From the NCBI GenBank assembly GCA_027922465.2, contig BQMF02000218.1, forward strand, positions 186,001 through 250,000: DNA of 64,000 nt, in the 5' to 3' direction. A program made the translations under genes and the position numbers. Below the pieces are notes generated by a model. The model ran no database searches. It had not been told where the DNA came from and saw only the letters and a program-made list of their open reading frames with translations. Below, piece by piece: positions 34,461 to 46,370 of the stretch. This DNA is from Turritopsis dohrnii (taxonomy: Eukaryota > Cnidaria > Hydrozoa > Anthoathecata > Oceaniidae). Every line of letters starts with the position of its first letter. Position 1 is the stretch's first letter.

Positions 34461-36042
34461 TCAATCAGAGTCTGAATCTGTTGATTGATCATCACTTGAT
34501 TCTGAAAAGACAATTTTCTTTTCTGGTTCTTCTGACACTGACATATTATCAATCTCGAAGTCGAAATCATTAAAGAAACTATGAATGATATGAAGAACAT
34601 TTTGTGCAACACGATCATCAAAAATATGCATGTGAGACTTAATATAACTTTTTGAATTAATATATGGTAGGTGATCCAAAATTTCATTAATTATTTCCCC
34701 AGACAAACCCTTGACAAGAGAAGCTGTGCTGAACATAGCAACATTGGCACATGTTTTATCATGTGAAAATTCTTCAGGCTTCTTCAGGCATTTCTTTGAT
34801 TTGTTCCTTGGTTTCATCAGAAACATCACGAACTTGATTTTGTGAACATTTTACAGAATTTTCCTCAGAATCAATTTCAAACAGCATAATGTTATTTTTA
34901 ACACAATCAGGAATACATGCACATTTTTTCGCACACTGAGAACAACATAAATGAAGAGGTGTCACAGGTGTAATATCCACATTGTCATTAAATGGAGCAT
35001 ACGAGACTTTTCTCAGACATTCATTTGATTTTAAATATAATTTCATATTACTACTAATTTGATTTTGGTTATGGGAAGTATTGTATAAGATGGCATGACA
35101 CTGTGCTCCAGCTCTTCCAATTTGTTGACAGTAATCAATTAAGTCAAATGCTGGTCCAAAATGAATAACATATACAACATCTAAAGCATTTATACCACAA
35201 CCAAGGGCACTGGTAGCAATAATAACTCTTAATGATGGATCCTGTGACTCAGTGAGGGATTTCAAAACTTTGGATTTATTTTTTTCTGTAGTGAGACTGT
35301 GGTACATACCAATTATCTTTTTAGATTCACTCTCACTAAGGCCTTTCTTTTCAAGGGTATGAAGAAACTTCTCAAACAACCAACCACATAAAACAACAGT
35401 TCGACAGTAAATGATAGTTTTAGGGCAGTTATGTTTACATCCAATGATGGTATCAATTATCCAGTGCAAAACTTGGAAATCTTTAGCCTGACAATTAAGT
35501 TTTGACAATCTTATATTACGACGATCAACATAATGTGATATAATATGAAAATGCTTGGACAGGTTACAGCTTTCCATTACCAACTGGGTTAGATTTTCAT
35601 CCACAGTGGCGCTTAAGGCAAGAATTGGTACACCTTGGCGACAATGGGAACGCAGAACAGAAATTTCCCCAAAAGCTTTACGAAAGGGCTTTTCAGAACC
35701 TTCTGAGCATCCCCAAGAAACTTTATGTACTTCATCAACCACAATACAAATAATATTTTCACGAAAAACCTTAGTAGACAAAAGGTCTCTCCATTTTTTA
35801 GTGAGCCAAGACTCGGGTGTTCCAAATATGATGTGATATCTACCACTTGCAATTCCTTCATAATGCTTTCCTTCTAAACTACATGCCTTAATTTTCAAAT
35901 TAGATTTGTTAGCAGCACCAACATCAGCATCAATTATATAAACAGCATCTATATCACTGACACTGTAACCTGTCTGTATACTATATTTTTGTAGAAATTC
36001 AACCAGATGGTCTTCCAATATATTATGCATTTTTACAGTCAT
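34461..36042 (-). pseudogene. RecQ-like helicase, N-truncated and frameshifted
   Basis: The frame from 36042 reads GRYHIIFGTPESWLTKKW, the DEVH box IVVDEVHKVSWG, motif III LALSATVDEN, TIIYCRT, IIATSALGCGINALDV and motif VI DYCQQIGRAG, followed by a Cys cluster (CCSQCAKKCACIPDC). This order matches RecQ-type SF2 helicases, which unwind DNA with 3'-5' polarity. The ATP-binding Walker A motif (GYGKS type) is absent: the frame begins after it, and no exon with it is visible upstream. A perfect 10-bp tandem duplication (34770-34789, TTCTTCAGGC twice) shifts the frame. Beyond it the frame continues FSHDKTCANVAMFSTASLVK to an acidic Ser/Asp tail ending at 34461. Large RecQ-like families of this type are known in cnidarian and sponge genomes. 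Confidence 0.8.
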
Positions 36043-37463
36043 ACTCTTTGATGGAAATTTCTGGCAAAATCAGATCCTCAATGATGTTCTCTAAAATATT
36101 ATGTATAATATTTTTGTAGATTGATGCTTTCTGTTTGGATAATGATTTTGCTTAAAAGAGTTCTTACTAACCTATTTGTGCAATACACTCTGTTTCACCA
36201 CATTTTTTATGACTTTATAACCTAACGATTATTTGTGAAAGAGCAATTTTACACAGTTTGAATACGACTAAATTACAAACAAGAGTGAACAGAATTTTGA
36301 ATTAATACTTTTTGTGCACATGGTTACCAAGGAAACTCTTTCCTTAATAAACTTTTTGTTGGATATGGAGTTTATCTAAAGTTTTTATCCAAGATACCTT
36401 AAGGGAAGAAATTATTGCAAAAGAATTGTTGGGTAATTAAAAATTAGGAATCAATGGTTAAAAAAATCGTGAATTGTGGAATTAAAGATTGAGAACCTGC
36501 CAGTCTGTCTTGAAAATATGGGATTAAAGATAGCAATTTATAAAAAAGTGATCTCCCCGTTTTTAGTGTTTTATGTCTGATAAAAAAACATTGTTTGCTT
36601 CTGCGAAGAAAAAGTAGTACTTTTTGTGCTAAACTATTCTTCATAAACAGAAGTATCATCAAAAATATCAAATGCATTTCACATCACTCCTTTACCTGCC
36701 ATCACCAATTCCCATTCCTCATCAGACTCGTATTCTAATTTTAATAAAACTGTCAAATCTACTACTGCTTGTACTGATAACATGCATGATAAGATCGCAT
36801 CAAAATTTAATGGCGTTTTTGCTTTTCCCCGAGTCAGTTTTCATTTTTTCCGTAAATATTGGATGATATGCTCAATAGATTTTTTAAATTTCTTCCCTTA
36901 AGGTAGATGTACATGGATTGGTTTTTTCTTTAACTAATAAACTTTTTTTTGTGATTTAATTTGTTCAAGCTAGATAGAATAAAAAGTATTAACTTATTCA
37001 TATTAATTAATGCGGGATAAACTTTTGCGATACTTATTTTTGTGAATGAAGACTGAGAAAATTTAGCGAATCATGGTCATTTGAAAAAAATTGCGATACT
37101 TATTTTTACGAATGATGAAAAAACAGATTTATGCGTCAAAGAAAGACTTTCAAGAATTACAGTTTGGAAATAACGAAACAAGTTCCAATTCAAAAAATGA
37201 AATTTCAAATTTGCGAATGTGGCAAATTTGAAAAAAATTTGCGACATTAATTTTGCGAATGCCTGTTTTGAAAAAATTTTGCGAGATAAGTTTTTACAAA
37301 AACTTGTTTTTGAAGATTTTGCGGGATTAATTTTTGCGAATTGGGGCCAAATTTGTAAATTAGTAACGCTAAAATTTATATCGCAAGATTTTATCCCGCG
37401 TTTTACTTTTACTAATTGTAATTATATAGTTCAGTTTCTATTACCAATGTTGTATGTATATAT
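36043..37463. other. AT-rich sequence with GCGA-rich degenerate repeats
   Basis: No gene supported. From about 37010 to 37400 there are many degenerate copies of TTTTGCGA/GCGAAT phrases (TTTTGCGATACTTATTTTTG occurs almost twice, near 37023 and 37090). They may be a decayed element. The open frame 37219-37467 is made of these repeats. Confidence 0.4.
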
Positions 37464-38321
37464 GTGACGATTTAAGGGAAAAGGATAACAATCGCTTTTG
37501 CGATTCTCCTAAAATCGATTTTGGGATTAAATAATCGATTCTAGGAAATCGATTATGGGATTTCCAATCAATTAGTATTTTGCTCATGTTTCTGTGGGGT
37601 TTTTTCGTTCTAAATAAATCTTATGTAGCAAAATGCTGTTGTTTTTTACTTTTCTTTCCATTTCACCTACATATTACAATTTTGATGCATTATAAGCATA
37701 TTTGAAGCCTAACGAAGTTATTTACTGAAACATTTTGAAAAATTGATTGCTTACAAAAAAGCATGTAGACAATTTATTGTAAAGAAACTCTCCCTCAGTT
37801 CAGGGGATGATAGACAATGAAGGGGGTGGGGGTTGTTTTTTTTATAGATGTATACAGTCAATCTTCCTAATTCCTTTGTTCGTAATACAACCATACTCAT
37901 AACAACATCACAAATTCTAAAATGAATAAATAATAAACCTTTTCCACTTAAACAGCAGTTGTTTACTGCATCATTTCTTATTTTAACCTTACTTAATTTC
38001 ATCGTTAAGCATTGTTTGTTTTGCAATTTTTGTTCGCATTTGATCGATAACATTTGCAATTTTATGAAAAATAACTTTGAAATACGTTCATGAAATGACA
38101 TACTCTCATGTCTTCAAATGCGGGGATTTTTTCGATTAAAACAGATATGAAAACTTACATTGATGCAGCATGCCGTTTTCCCATTTCGAACTGATAGCCA
38201 TGTGAGGAGAAGTTCCCAAGATGCATCATTATCACATTTGTCTAACATTCAAAAATCTCAAAATCGATTTTGCGATTAAAATCGCAAAGGCGATTGTTAT
38301 CCTTTTCCCTTAAATCGTCAC
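37464..38321. mobile_element. TIR element, 858 bp, same family as 6334-8353
   Basis: The ends are GTGACGATTTAAGGGAAAAG, GATAACAATCG and their inverted copy at 38291-38321. They match the unit 2 insertion at all but one or two positions. ATAT flanks both sides (37460-37463 and 38322-38325), again 4 bp. Subterminal AATCGATTTTGGGATT iterons are fewer. The interior differs entirely from the larger element. A 116-aa minus-strand frame (37751-38101) has no recognisable domain. Confidence 0.8.
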
Positions 38322-38751
38322 ATATTCATTAATGACTGAGATATGTGCTTAGCCTGGATCCACCTGAACTTAACACTTGTTCTTGCTGTTTTTTACTTTT
38401 CTGTTGATGACACAAAGGGCAGTTTTTTCAGTTTCATTTTGTCAGATAACAAGTTTGTGGATGTTGCTTGCTTTAATAAAACAGTACTTGAATGTTCATG
38501 AGCTATTTTCTCAAGAAATTGATTAATTGGGACTTATTGGGTTCTGGTGTTGCATACAGGTTGCACATCTTTATCTGAAAATTGTTTACCACACTGTGGA
38601 CACGTGCTTTGTGTTTTTTCTTTCACCCTGTATGAGTGGAAATATACAGTATAGGCAGAAAGAGTGCTCACATTTATTAATCCCCTAACAAACATGGCAA
38701 ATACACAATGGCAAGTGAAGATTTGTTTCTGAGTCAAGGCCCTCCAGTTTT

Positions 38752-38777
38752 AGTAAGTAAGTAAGTAAGTAAGTAAG
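38752..38777 (+). repeat. (TAAG)n microsatellite
   Basis: Six TAAG units. LINE copies in this window end in similar tetranucleotide runs (44165, 61262), so this may be the tail of a lost LINE copy. That link is inference. Confidence 0.85.
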
Positions 38778-38784
38778 GAATATC

Positions 38785-38985
38785 GAGTTCCTTATTTTCT
38801 ATTTTACTGTTCCCGAATTTCTATCAATGATCCCAAAATTCTATTACTTATTAGAATTTCGGGAACATGTTCCCAATTTTCTAATGATTAGCATTTTATG
38901 TTCCTGAAATTCTATTTGTGTTCCCGAATTTCAAGTTCTTGTTCCCGAAATTCTAATATGGGGTTCCCTATTTTCTAAGTGTGAT
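38785..38985. repeat. Cluster of GTTCCCGAAATTCTA-like motifs
   Basis: Around nine degenerate copies of GTTCCCGAAATTCTA at irregular 15-30-bp spacing. One inverted copy (TAGAATTTCGGGAAC at about 38851) makes a local dyad with a neighbour. Nothing around it is coding. Function unknown. Confidence 0.65.
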
Positions 38986-39843
38986 GGCTGCCGTGTGTTT
39001 CGTATTTTTTATTATATATATATAGAGCCCAGGTAAACTTCGAGTCGTAAGTTGCGTAAGTTATATGAGCTGCACAAAACTACGGTGGGCGATAACCGGG
39101 AAAGTAAGATTTTTTTTCGTTTTTCTTTTAAACACAGGACCATGTTGACAGAAAAAATTATATTTCAAGTATATTTAAAAATACTGACGTGCCATTCTGT
39201 AAAAACATTGAATATAGAATAGATTAGTGTCAGATCCAAAATAGTTTTTACTGTACAATCCTTCTGCGTAATTTACACTCACGAAAACAAAAATGATCCT
39301 AGTAAATTTTGGTCAGTCATAAAATCAATATAGCTATGATATTAAAGGAAAAATTGAAACTCAAAACCAGACTTTTAATATCAATGGTGAAGAATCTTCA
39401 AACAAACACTAAATAGCAAATGGTTTCTGCAGCTACTTTTCTAAAGTAGCCGGTACTCTTAAAAAAGGTGCTTTTTCGCTAGTAAACTTTACTTGGATTA
39501 AGTGTATTCGACTTGCATCAAGGACTGACGCAATTTTTAAGTTTCGACATGTGTCGAAAGTTGAATTTTTACGAATAAGAGACAAAATACGGTTTAATAT
39601 CAAGTCTTTAACAGAAGAGTGCTCTTTACAACTAAAATCACTTAAATTCTAATAAAAAAAAAGATCAAAAATGTTTCTCTCTTGTGCTGGATCTTTATTT
39701 TCTTCATCTCCACTTTCTTCGTCTTCTTGTCCGTCTGATTTTTTACTTGTCCATCTAGTTCCTCGTCTTCTCCGTCTGATTCGTCAGGCAAAACATCAAT
39801 AGGGTTATCCTTTACTTCGTCTGGAATAGGAGTCTCTATGACT
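38986..39843. other. Unassigned AT-rich sequence
   Basis: It contains a short (TA)n run near 39013-39022. From about 39700 to 39790 there is an acidic-coding stretch on the minus strand (DESDGEDEELDG) that probably belongs to the zinc-finger fragment just downstream in coordinates. Confidence 0.4.
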
Positions 39844-40035
39844 CTATGACTCGTGCATCGAAAGGGCTTGTGATGTTTTCAGTGATTTTTTGCAAACAAT
39901 ACATTCAAACAAATTATCTTCTTTTTCCTTCGGCACTACATTTACCAACTCACCACGATGACAAATCTTTTTGGTAAAACCAAATTTAGATGAGAATTGG
40001 CTATCCAAAATAGATGAATTTGATGATAATCAGAT
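39844..40035 (-). pseudogene. C2H2 zinc-finger gene fragment
   Basis: The minus strand reads SKFGFTKKICHRGELVNVVP, then LFECIVCKKSLKTSQALSMH and a stop inside a 9-base direct repeat (CTATGACTC, 39835-39852). This is most of one C2H2 finger. Past the stop, the acidic run DVLPDESDGEDEELDG continues near 39750-39800. There is no start codon or splice context I can fix, so it is treated as a decayed exon. It points away from the zinc-finger gene at 40116. Confidence 0.4.
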
Positions 40036-40115
40036 GGATTGTAAGCTCATGCTCATCTAAATTTTTGACATTCTAGTTTGAATTACTTCAACCTAAACTA
40101 TTTTCTTAACTTTAG

Positions 40116-42196
40116 TTTCACGTATGACAGAAAAGGCTTTGTATGATACTGATATTTTATTAGAAAAGAAATTGACTCCAGAGTTATTAGAAAAATTTAT
40201 ACTTGTTGCGAAACCATTCATAAACGAAATAATCAATAAAACAAGAAAAAATTGGAGATACTCTGCTATGACTGGAGAAAAGATTTTGGTTGGAGGAAAA
40301 CGAATAATGAAGCACCACCATACGAGTATGGGATATGCTTACGGTGGAATTCCAGACGAAATAGAACAAAAACTTCTGGAAAGGCTAAATGAATTATATC
40401 CCAATCTGTTTGATGTTTGCATGAAAGTCCTTGCTCCAACTATTCGAATTTGGATTTTGATCAGCATAGCAGAGTTAACTGCACCACAGGCTCGATATTA
40501 CTTAGAAAATGGTGGTTGTAAGTTTAATTTTGTATATAGCTCCAGAAAACTAATTAATTTTATTCATATTATGACTTATTTATTCCAGGCGGACTACCAG
40601 CTTCGGATTTATCAGAGTTTTCATCTGAAGAAGCGATTTCACCAAACGATGTAAAAGGTATATTTTGTTGAATGTGACATTGCTTCCATAATTTCTTTTC
40701 AGAATAAACAACATTAAAATTGTTTCTAACCAGGTGATTTCTATGATATAGGTAGTTCCTTACAACCAAAAATTGCGACTGGTTCAATCATTTTGGAGGA
40801 AAATTACGTATGTCTCATAATAACTTTGAGAATACTTCGATGCTGTATGTATGAATGTGTAGCCACCCTATAGAGGTCCTTTAGAAATTCTTGTGGAGTT
40901 ATAATCCCTAACGAAATCAACTATGATGAATCAATAAACTTTGTTTAACACTTAAGAAGCGTGTGAAAGCATCTGAAGGGCTTGCGTTTCCACTAACCAC
41001 TTTAAAATGCAGGTAGTGAGAAGGCTGGATTAATAGTTTTCACTAACACTAATCACTGTTTTATATTGCAGGAAGATATACCAATGGAAATCCCCAAAGT
41101 TTCAGAAAGGTACTTATCGCATACGCTTTTGATAGATTTATACTTTAGCCTTTTTTATGTTTAATTGTTCGACATTTTATCAATGTAATTCATTAGTTAA
41201 ATTTTCTAACAGGGAAGCTGATTCAGAGCCAACTGCAGAAACAGAAAACAGAAGCAAAAACGTTGAACGGCTGGTAAGAATATCTAATGTGCTGTCAGAA
41301 AAGTTGATTTCCTAATTTTTAACGTTTTTCTTGTACAAAGTATTACTTTATCTTATAATTCTTAGGATGAAATGAAAGATTTACTTACAGCATTATATTC
41401 CGGAGATGTATTAAAGGCAACAGAGGTAAAATTTTTTTTTTAGAACTTCTCAACTTGGAAAACAGTTCAATGATTTAAAATTATAGTTTCTTTTCGTTGT
41501 AGTCATTCAAAACATGGATTGAGAATAACACTTCGGAAGCTAGTGTAGTCCCAAATCCAGTCAAAAGAAAACGCAGAACTAAGTGCCCGTATTGTGGCGT
41601 TGAACGTGTTGATCTGAAGCTTCATTTGATAAAAATCCACAAGATAGCTGATGAACAAGCCCTAAGTCTAAAGAGTCAGTTCAAAATGTACAAGCAGAGA
41701 GCAAAATTACCTCCCGAACAAAGGAAAACAAAACCACGACATCATCCGCATAAATGTTGTCCTGTGAAAGGCTGTTCAAAGGTAAGCTTTTTCATTGATC
41801 AGAATGTTTAGGCATATTAACATTTGTAACTCGTTTTCTATTGTTGTACCCATTTAGGTTGTTCGAAGAATAGACAACCATTTACGGGATACCCACAAAA
41901 TCAAGGACAATGTTTTGTTTTCTCGCTTGAAGAAGTCGTCGGTAGTAGAATTGGATAGCGAGGAGGAAGACAACGGTAATAGCGAGACAAGCGATGAAGA
42001 CCTTCTTGAAATCGAACATTTCAAAGATTCTGTAAGGAAATATGGCTTCAAAGAATTTCAGTCTATAGCTAATAGAGATAGCGAAGAAATGGACTCTGAT
42101 TCTGATGCTGATTACATCGAAGAAAAAGTGATCAAGATTGCTAAATTAAAAGATAAAAAGAAAGCCACAGCTTTAAAGAAACTAGGTTTGTATTAA
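40116..42196 (+). CDS. Putative zinc-finger protein, eight exons
   Basis: The exons are 40116-40517, 40589-40657, 40734-40807, 41072-41109, 41213-41273, 41366-41425, 41503-41781 and 41858-42196. All borders are GT-AG and all phases agree, giving about 440 residues with no stop. The first ATG is 40124. A good acceptor (CTTAACTTTAG) just before 40116 means exon 1 may be internal, with further 5' exons unseen. The first part (MTEKALYDTDILLEKKLTPE... HHHTSMGYAYGG) is unrecognised. Exon 7 has a finger-like CPYCGVERVDLKLHLIKIH, and exons 7-8 together make CCPVKGCSKVVRRIDNHLRDTH. The tail is acidic (SEEEDNGNSETSDEDLLE) and then Lys-rich. It is probably a nuclear DNA-binding protein. AATAAA at 42343 is a plausible polyadenylation signal. 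Of the genes here it looks the most intact. Confidence 0.7.
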
Positions 42197-43203
42197 AAGT
42201 GAACTTTATGAATTCAAGAAAACGTTAATGCTTTAATGAACGTTTGGTTCTTCTGTTGCACTTTGCTCTTCAGAAACTTTAAGTTTTAATTGGTTATGAG
42301 TGTATCTTATGGACTCTTATGTCCACATCTTTGTGTTTTTGAAATAAACTTCATCAAAAAAGCACCTCTTGGTCAGTCATTTCCCCTTTTCGAAACAAAA
42401 TGATATACTTCATTTTAACCAACTTTGTTTTGTTTTCCTCATTGGACCCTCACACAAATTGACATACAATATCTCGCCTCGTGTTGAATCAGATTATAAT
42501 GACTGAGTTTCGAGTGTTCTGTCGATTACCACATTGCTATTTTGCAGATAACGTTATCATTCACTCTAATCTGGGAAATTTTAATCATATAGATTGAGAA
42601 TGTCAGGGAATATTGAGCTTTAAAGGATTTATTTAAGTTATGCCAATTTAAATCTTTTGTAACATTCCTACTATTCGTAAGGTAACACGTTTTTCTGATG
42701 GGCTATACTTTCTTTCTCCTCGTGGTGTTTGAATTGAACTTCAAATTCCTTGGAGGAAACAAAGAACGAAATGGAAAAGATAACTCTATTATGTAAGCAT
42801 GTATAAATGTTATGTTTACATCACATGATGTTCTTTTTTTATCCATGGATAATTTTCTGTTCCGTTGCTGTCCGGAGAAAATTTTCGAGAAGTGGAACAA
42901 ATAGTAAAATCAGTTGAGAGTGGTCCATTAATCCTCCTTACGAATACCTGTTTTTATACTTAAAAGTGAAACTCAATCTCTGTTGAGCTTGAGAAGACTC
43001 TATGTTCCTAAATTTCTAATATGTAAGTTAGAAAAAAGGATCCCAGAAAAAAACCCTGAAATGATAAAAATGTCAATCAGATATCTCGCAAGAAAGATTT
43101 TCACATCCAAACAAAGTTTAATCAAGAATATGAAAATACCAAAACTACTCTTTGTCATTTTGAAACAGCTGCAGCAATCTAATTTAACGGTAGAAACTTT
43201 CAC
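42197..43203. other. Unassigned AT-rich sequence
   Basis: Apart from the likely AATAAA signal at 42343, I see no gene, repeat or RNA that can be supported. Confidence 0.4.
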
Positions 43204-43313
43204 GGGAATAAACTTTTGCGGGCATAAACTTTCACGTTTTTTTTCTCGAAAATGGGCAAAAGTTTCTTTCACAAGAAAGTGCAGAATTCACCAAAACGCA
43301 AAAGTTTATTCCC
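43204..43313. repeat. Inverted repeat, 17-bp perfect arms
   Basis: GGGAATAAACTTTTGCG at 43204-43220 is inverted exactly at 43297-43313. The sequence between and just outside is rich in related phrases (CATAAACTTTCACG, CGCGAAAG), suggesting a small decayed foldback element. No target duplication is evident. Confidence 0.65.
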
Positions 43314-43379
43314 TGAATTTCGTGGGGAAAATTTTCCGCGAAAGTTTTTTCCGTTAAAGTAGTTCCTTAAATTCTATTA

Positions 43380-44160
43380 AGTTAGACATTCAAGTGTAAA
43401 AAATTAATCGGCATAATGCTGTTACATTAAAATGAAAAGAAAAAAAATTCTTTCCGTTTCCACTCCCCCCTCCAAAGCAAATATATGTAATTCCATAAGA
43501 AGTATGTATTTGATGCCTTAAGAATAAGCCAATTAGAACTTTTGACCATGTGCCCAAAATTCTATTTCTGGTTGTTAGTATTCTACCCAAAATATTCCAA
43601 TTATTGGGCACAAGAACACCCGATTTTTTGCTCTAAAGCACTTTTTCCATTAGTTCTTCTCATTGAACACCACATGAGAAGAAATTAAACAACATCTCTG
43701 CACTATTTGCAACAGCACAACTGCTACAGCTACAAGCATTAAGTGTACGTTAATATATAGACCCTTAATGGCGTTTTCAGACCAGAAATTTTCCACAAAT
43801 GTCTAAGTAAGCAAATTAAAAGGCGGTGAACTAAAGTGAAACACGGATGTTTTTACACGCCTTTAAGCAATGTATCTATTGAATTACCTTTCAAAACTGG
43901 ATTGCTCCGTGGAGCATGTTTACTTGGTAGTGCTCTTTTTTTCTAACTGATTAACAATATGTTTTGCTTGAATCAATTTTTATAGGGAAATGGTAAATCA
44001 GAAACTATGGCTTATATGGAACATTAACCATGATAAACTAAGATTAACTTCCAAATGTCATTAAGTACCTTGTCAGACTTTGCGCAACCAAAATAGACAG
44101 AATTTAAGTTGCCCTTTTTTTCCATTGGCCATTAGGAAAAAGGGCGCATTGATCGAGATG
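43380..44160. other. Unassigned AT-rich sequence
   Basis: No gene supported. A small dyad GTGCCCAA...TTGGGCAC lies within 43551-43611. Confidence 0.35.
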
Positions 44161-44164
44161 TAGT

Positions 44165-45668
44165 AAAGTAAGTAAGTAAGTAAGTAATTTATTCTTTTTC
44201 AATACTCACAATTTATGCCTATTATATTTACAAATAGGAGACCACCCCAATTAGATAAATCTATTCGAGGAGGTGGCCACCAGAAATTCTCATAAAACAA
44301 AATAATGTTGGTATGTCAGAAAATATCTAAACTATAAACCTAAGAAATAATAAGTTAACATATACTCTGTAACTAATGATTTAGTTTGGGCATAGGAATA
44401 AGTTGATAAATCATCGATTTGAAGATTTTGCATAATAGAATTCCAGTTATTTATTGATTGGTTTTCAATTGAATATTCACCGAATGATACCGTTTTGAAT
44501 GGTTGTTTTACCAGTGTTCCTGATGTCCTTCCACGAAGATTGACATTCAAATCCACACGGTTAAAACGAAAAGTATTATAAATACATGGAGGAAGTTTGT
44601 TATGTAAATATTGATGTACAAAAAGAATGTTCCGAAGCTTTACAAAATCGAAGAACTTAACAAGGCCAAGATTAAGAAATATAGGATTAGAGTGGGCTTG
44701 CCAATCCAGTTTGGAAATGATTCTGACAGAACGCTTTTGAAGTAAAAATATACGCCTAGTAATGTAAGTTTGACGCTGTCCCCAAATCTGGCAAGCATAG
44801 CTAATATGAGGATTGAAAATGGCATGGTATACTGAAACCAAAAGGGACTGGGTCATAAAGTGGCCAATCTTAGACAGAGCGCCATTTGCTCTTCGAAGTT
44901 TGATCGAAAGTTCATTGACATGCCTAGACCAGTTCAGATTCTCATCTATGTAAATTCCAAGATATTTGATTGAGGAACTGCGTGATAGTCTTTTCCCATT
45001 TAGCTTAATATGAATATTAAAGTCAACTTTACGATTTTGATGTTTAAATACTATGTATTCAGTCTTCACAGCGTTAAGAGAAATCATATTGGCATTCAGC
45101 CAATGAGATAGTAGTTTCAAATCAATGTTGATGTGTTTTGCCAATTGCTTGGCATCACGACTGAAATTTAAAATATTCGTATCATCAGCAAAATGGAAAA
45201 TAGAAGAGAACTTAACTGCCCTATGCATGTCATTTATATAGATCAAAAAAAGCAACGGTCCAAGGACTGAACCTTGAGGAACACCATATACAATTTTCGA
45301 ATAGCGAGATTTACAATGACCAATAGAAACATACTGGCTCCTATTACACAAAAAAGATCTAAACAAGTCCAAGGCTTTTCCACGTATTCCATAATATCTA
45401 AGTTTAGCAAGTAATATCTTGTGATCAACTGTATCAAAAGCTTTTTGTAAGTCTAAAAATATGCCACATGCAATTTCTCCTCTATCTAAAGATTTGAGAA
45501 TACGCTCAACAATATTCATGAGAGAAGTCTCAGTAGAATGATTCGTTCTAAATCCAAATTGAAGTGGATATAAAATATTATGAGAATTAAGAAAGTTGAT
45601 AAGGCGTTTATACATAATTTTTTGAAAAATCTTGTCAACATTGGAAAGCAAGGAAATGGGTCGATTTT
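44165..45668 (-). mobile_element. LINE (CR1/L2-like), 5'-truncated
   Basis: A non-LTR retrotransposon read on the minus strand. It begins abruptly at RPISLLSNVDKIF near 45668 and ends at a tetranucleotide tail, (ACTT)n in its own orientation, at 44165-44185. Loss of the 5' half is typical of incomplete target-primed reverse transcription. No target duplication is certain. Confidence 0.8.
44332..45651 (-). CDS. LINE reverse transcriptase, C-terminal 439 aa
   Basis: The open frame contains RT motifs: FGFRTNHSTETSL, IFLDLQKAFDTVDH, YGVPQGSVLGPLLFLIYIND and the catalytic FADDTNIL, a variant of the usual YADD, then KYLGIYIDENLNW. The thumb and C-terminal region follow to stop 44332. Endonuclease and N-terminal RT motifs are missing because of the 5' truncation. 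The element copies its RNA at a nicked target. No lesion is visible within the remaining frame. Confidence 0.9.
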   Translation of the reverse strand: MLSNVDKIFQKIMYKRLINFLNSHNILYPLQFGFRTNHSTETSLMNIVERILKSLDRGEIACGIFLDLQKAFDTVDHKILLAKLRYYGIRGKALDLFRSFLCNRSQYVSIGHCKSRYSKIVYGVPQGSVLGPLLFLIYINDMHRAVKFSSIFHFADDTNILNFSRDAKQLAKHINIDLKLLSHWLNANMISLNAVKTEYIVFKHQNRKVDFNIHIKLNGKRLSRSSSIKYLGIYIDENLNWSRHVNELSIKLRRANGALSKIGHFMTQSLLVSVYHAIFNPHISYACQIWGQRQTYITRRIFLLQKRSVRIISKLDWQAHSNPIFLNLGLVKFFDFVKLRNILFVHQYLHNKLPPCIYNTFRFNRVDLNVNLRGRTSGTLVKQPFKTVSFGEYSIENQSINNWNSIMQNLQIDDLSTYSYAQTKSLVTEYMLTYYFLGL

Positions 45669-45949
45669 AAATGAGCCACAGGTGTTTCCCTAGCCAAGTC
45701 AAATAGTAATTTATTGATCATTTCTCTTGTCCAAATATCACCAGTCGTTGCTCTTCCTATGTGTTTATTTTTTTTTGGTCTGCCTCTAACTAAGTTTTTG
45801 TCCTCTTTCACAGACTTTGCAGTTAGCACTATGAGGTTCCCAAGTAACGGTTTTCTGGTGTGTGGTATTGTTTCTTTCATGTATGTTGACCTCAAAATGT
45901 AAGGTCTCGGGTCAGCCATGACAGATGTAAGGGGCGAAGGTACTTGCAC
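45669..45949 (-). pseudogene. Orphan ORF with AT-hook-like motif, cut by the LINE
   Basis: The minus frame from 45949 reads MQVPSPLTSVMADPRPYILR, a basic AT-hook-like VRGRPKKNKH, and DIWTREMINKLLFDLA. It then runs into LINE sequence at about 45668, so the original C-terminus is lost. WTREMINKLL resembles a Myb/SANT-like helix, but this is weak. Not otherwise recognised. Confidence 0.35.
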
Positions 45950-46370
45950 TTGAATGCATTTTAAAGAAAATGAAAAACACTGGAAGATGAGTCCTTTTCA
46001 GAAATACAAAGGATTGATAGTACTTTCTGAGGAAATAGATGGTAAGTCTGGGAAAACTTCGGAAGATGTTAAATCTTGCGAGTAAAAATCTGTCATTTTT
46101 TAATCGTAACTAAGCATTGAATTTCGCGCCAACAGCAGGTTCAAATTAACCAAATTCTACATTTTTACGTTCCAGAAGCAACTTCACTCTTTTGGCAATC
46201 CTATCAATCTAGAATATCTTCAGTTTTGATCACTTTTGCCGAAATTTGAACTGAATTTGGGTGAGCTTGTGTGTCCCAGATAAATGTGCTTCTGCTCAAG
46301 TTTTCGTAAATTATTTTGCGCATGCGCATTTTTAAATGTCGCGCTTCTCTGTGGGATTGAACGAACGTGG
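45950..46370. other. Unassigned sequence before the second Helitron cluster
   Basis: No gene, RNA or clear repeat. GCGCATGCGCA near 46317 is a small palindrome. Confidence 0.35.
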
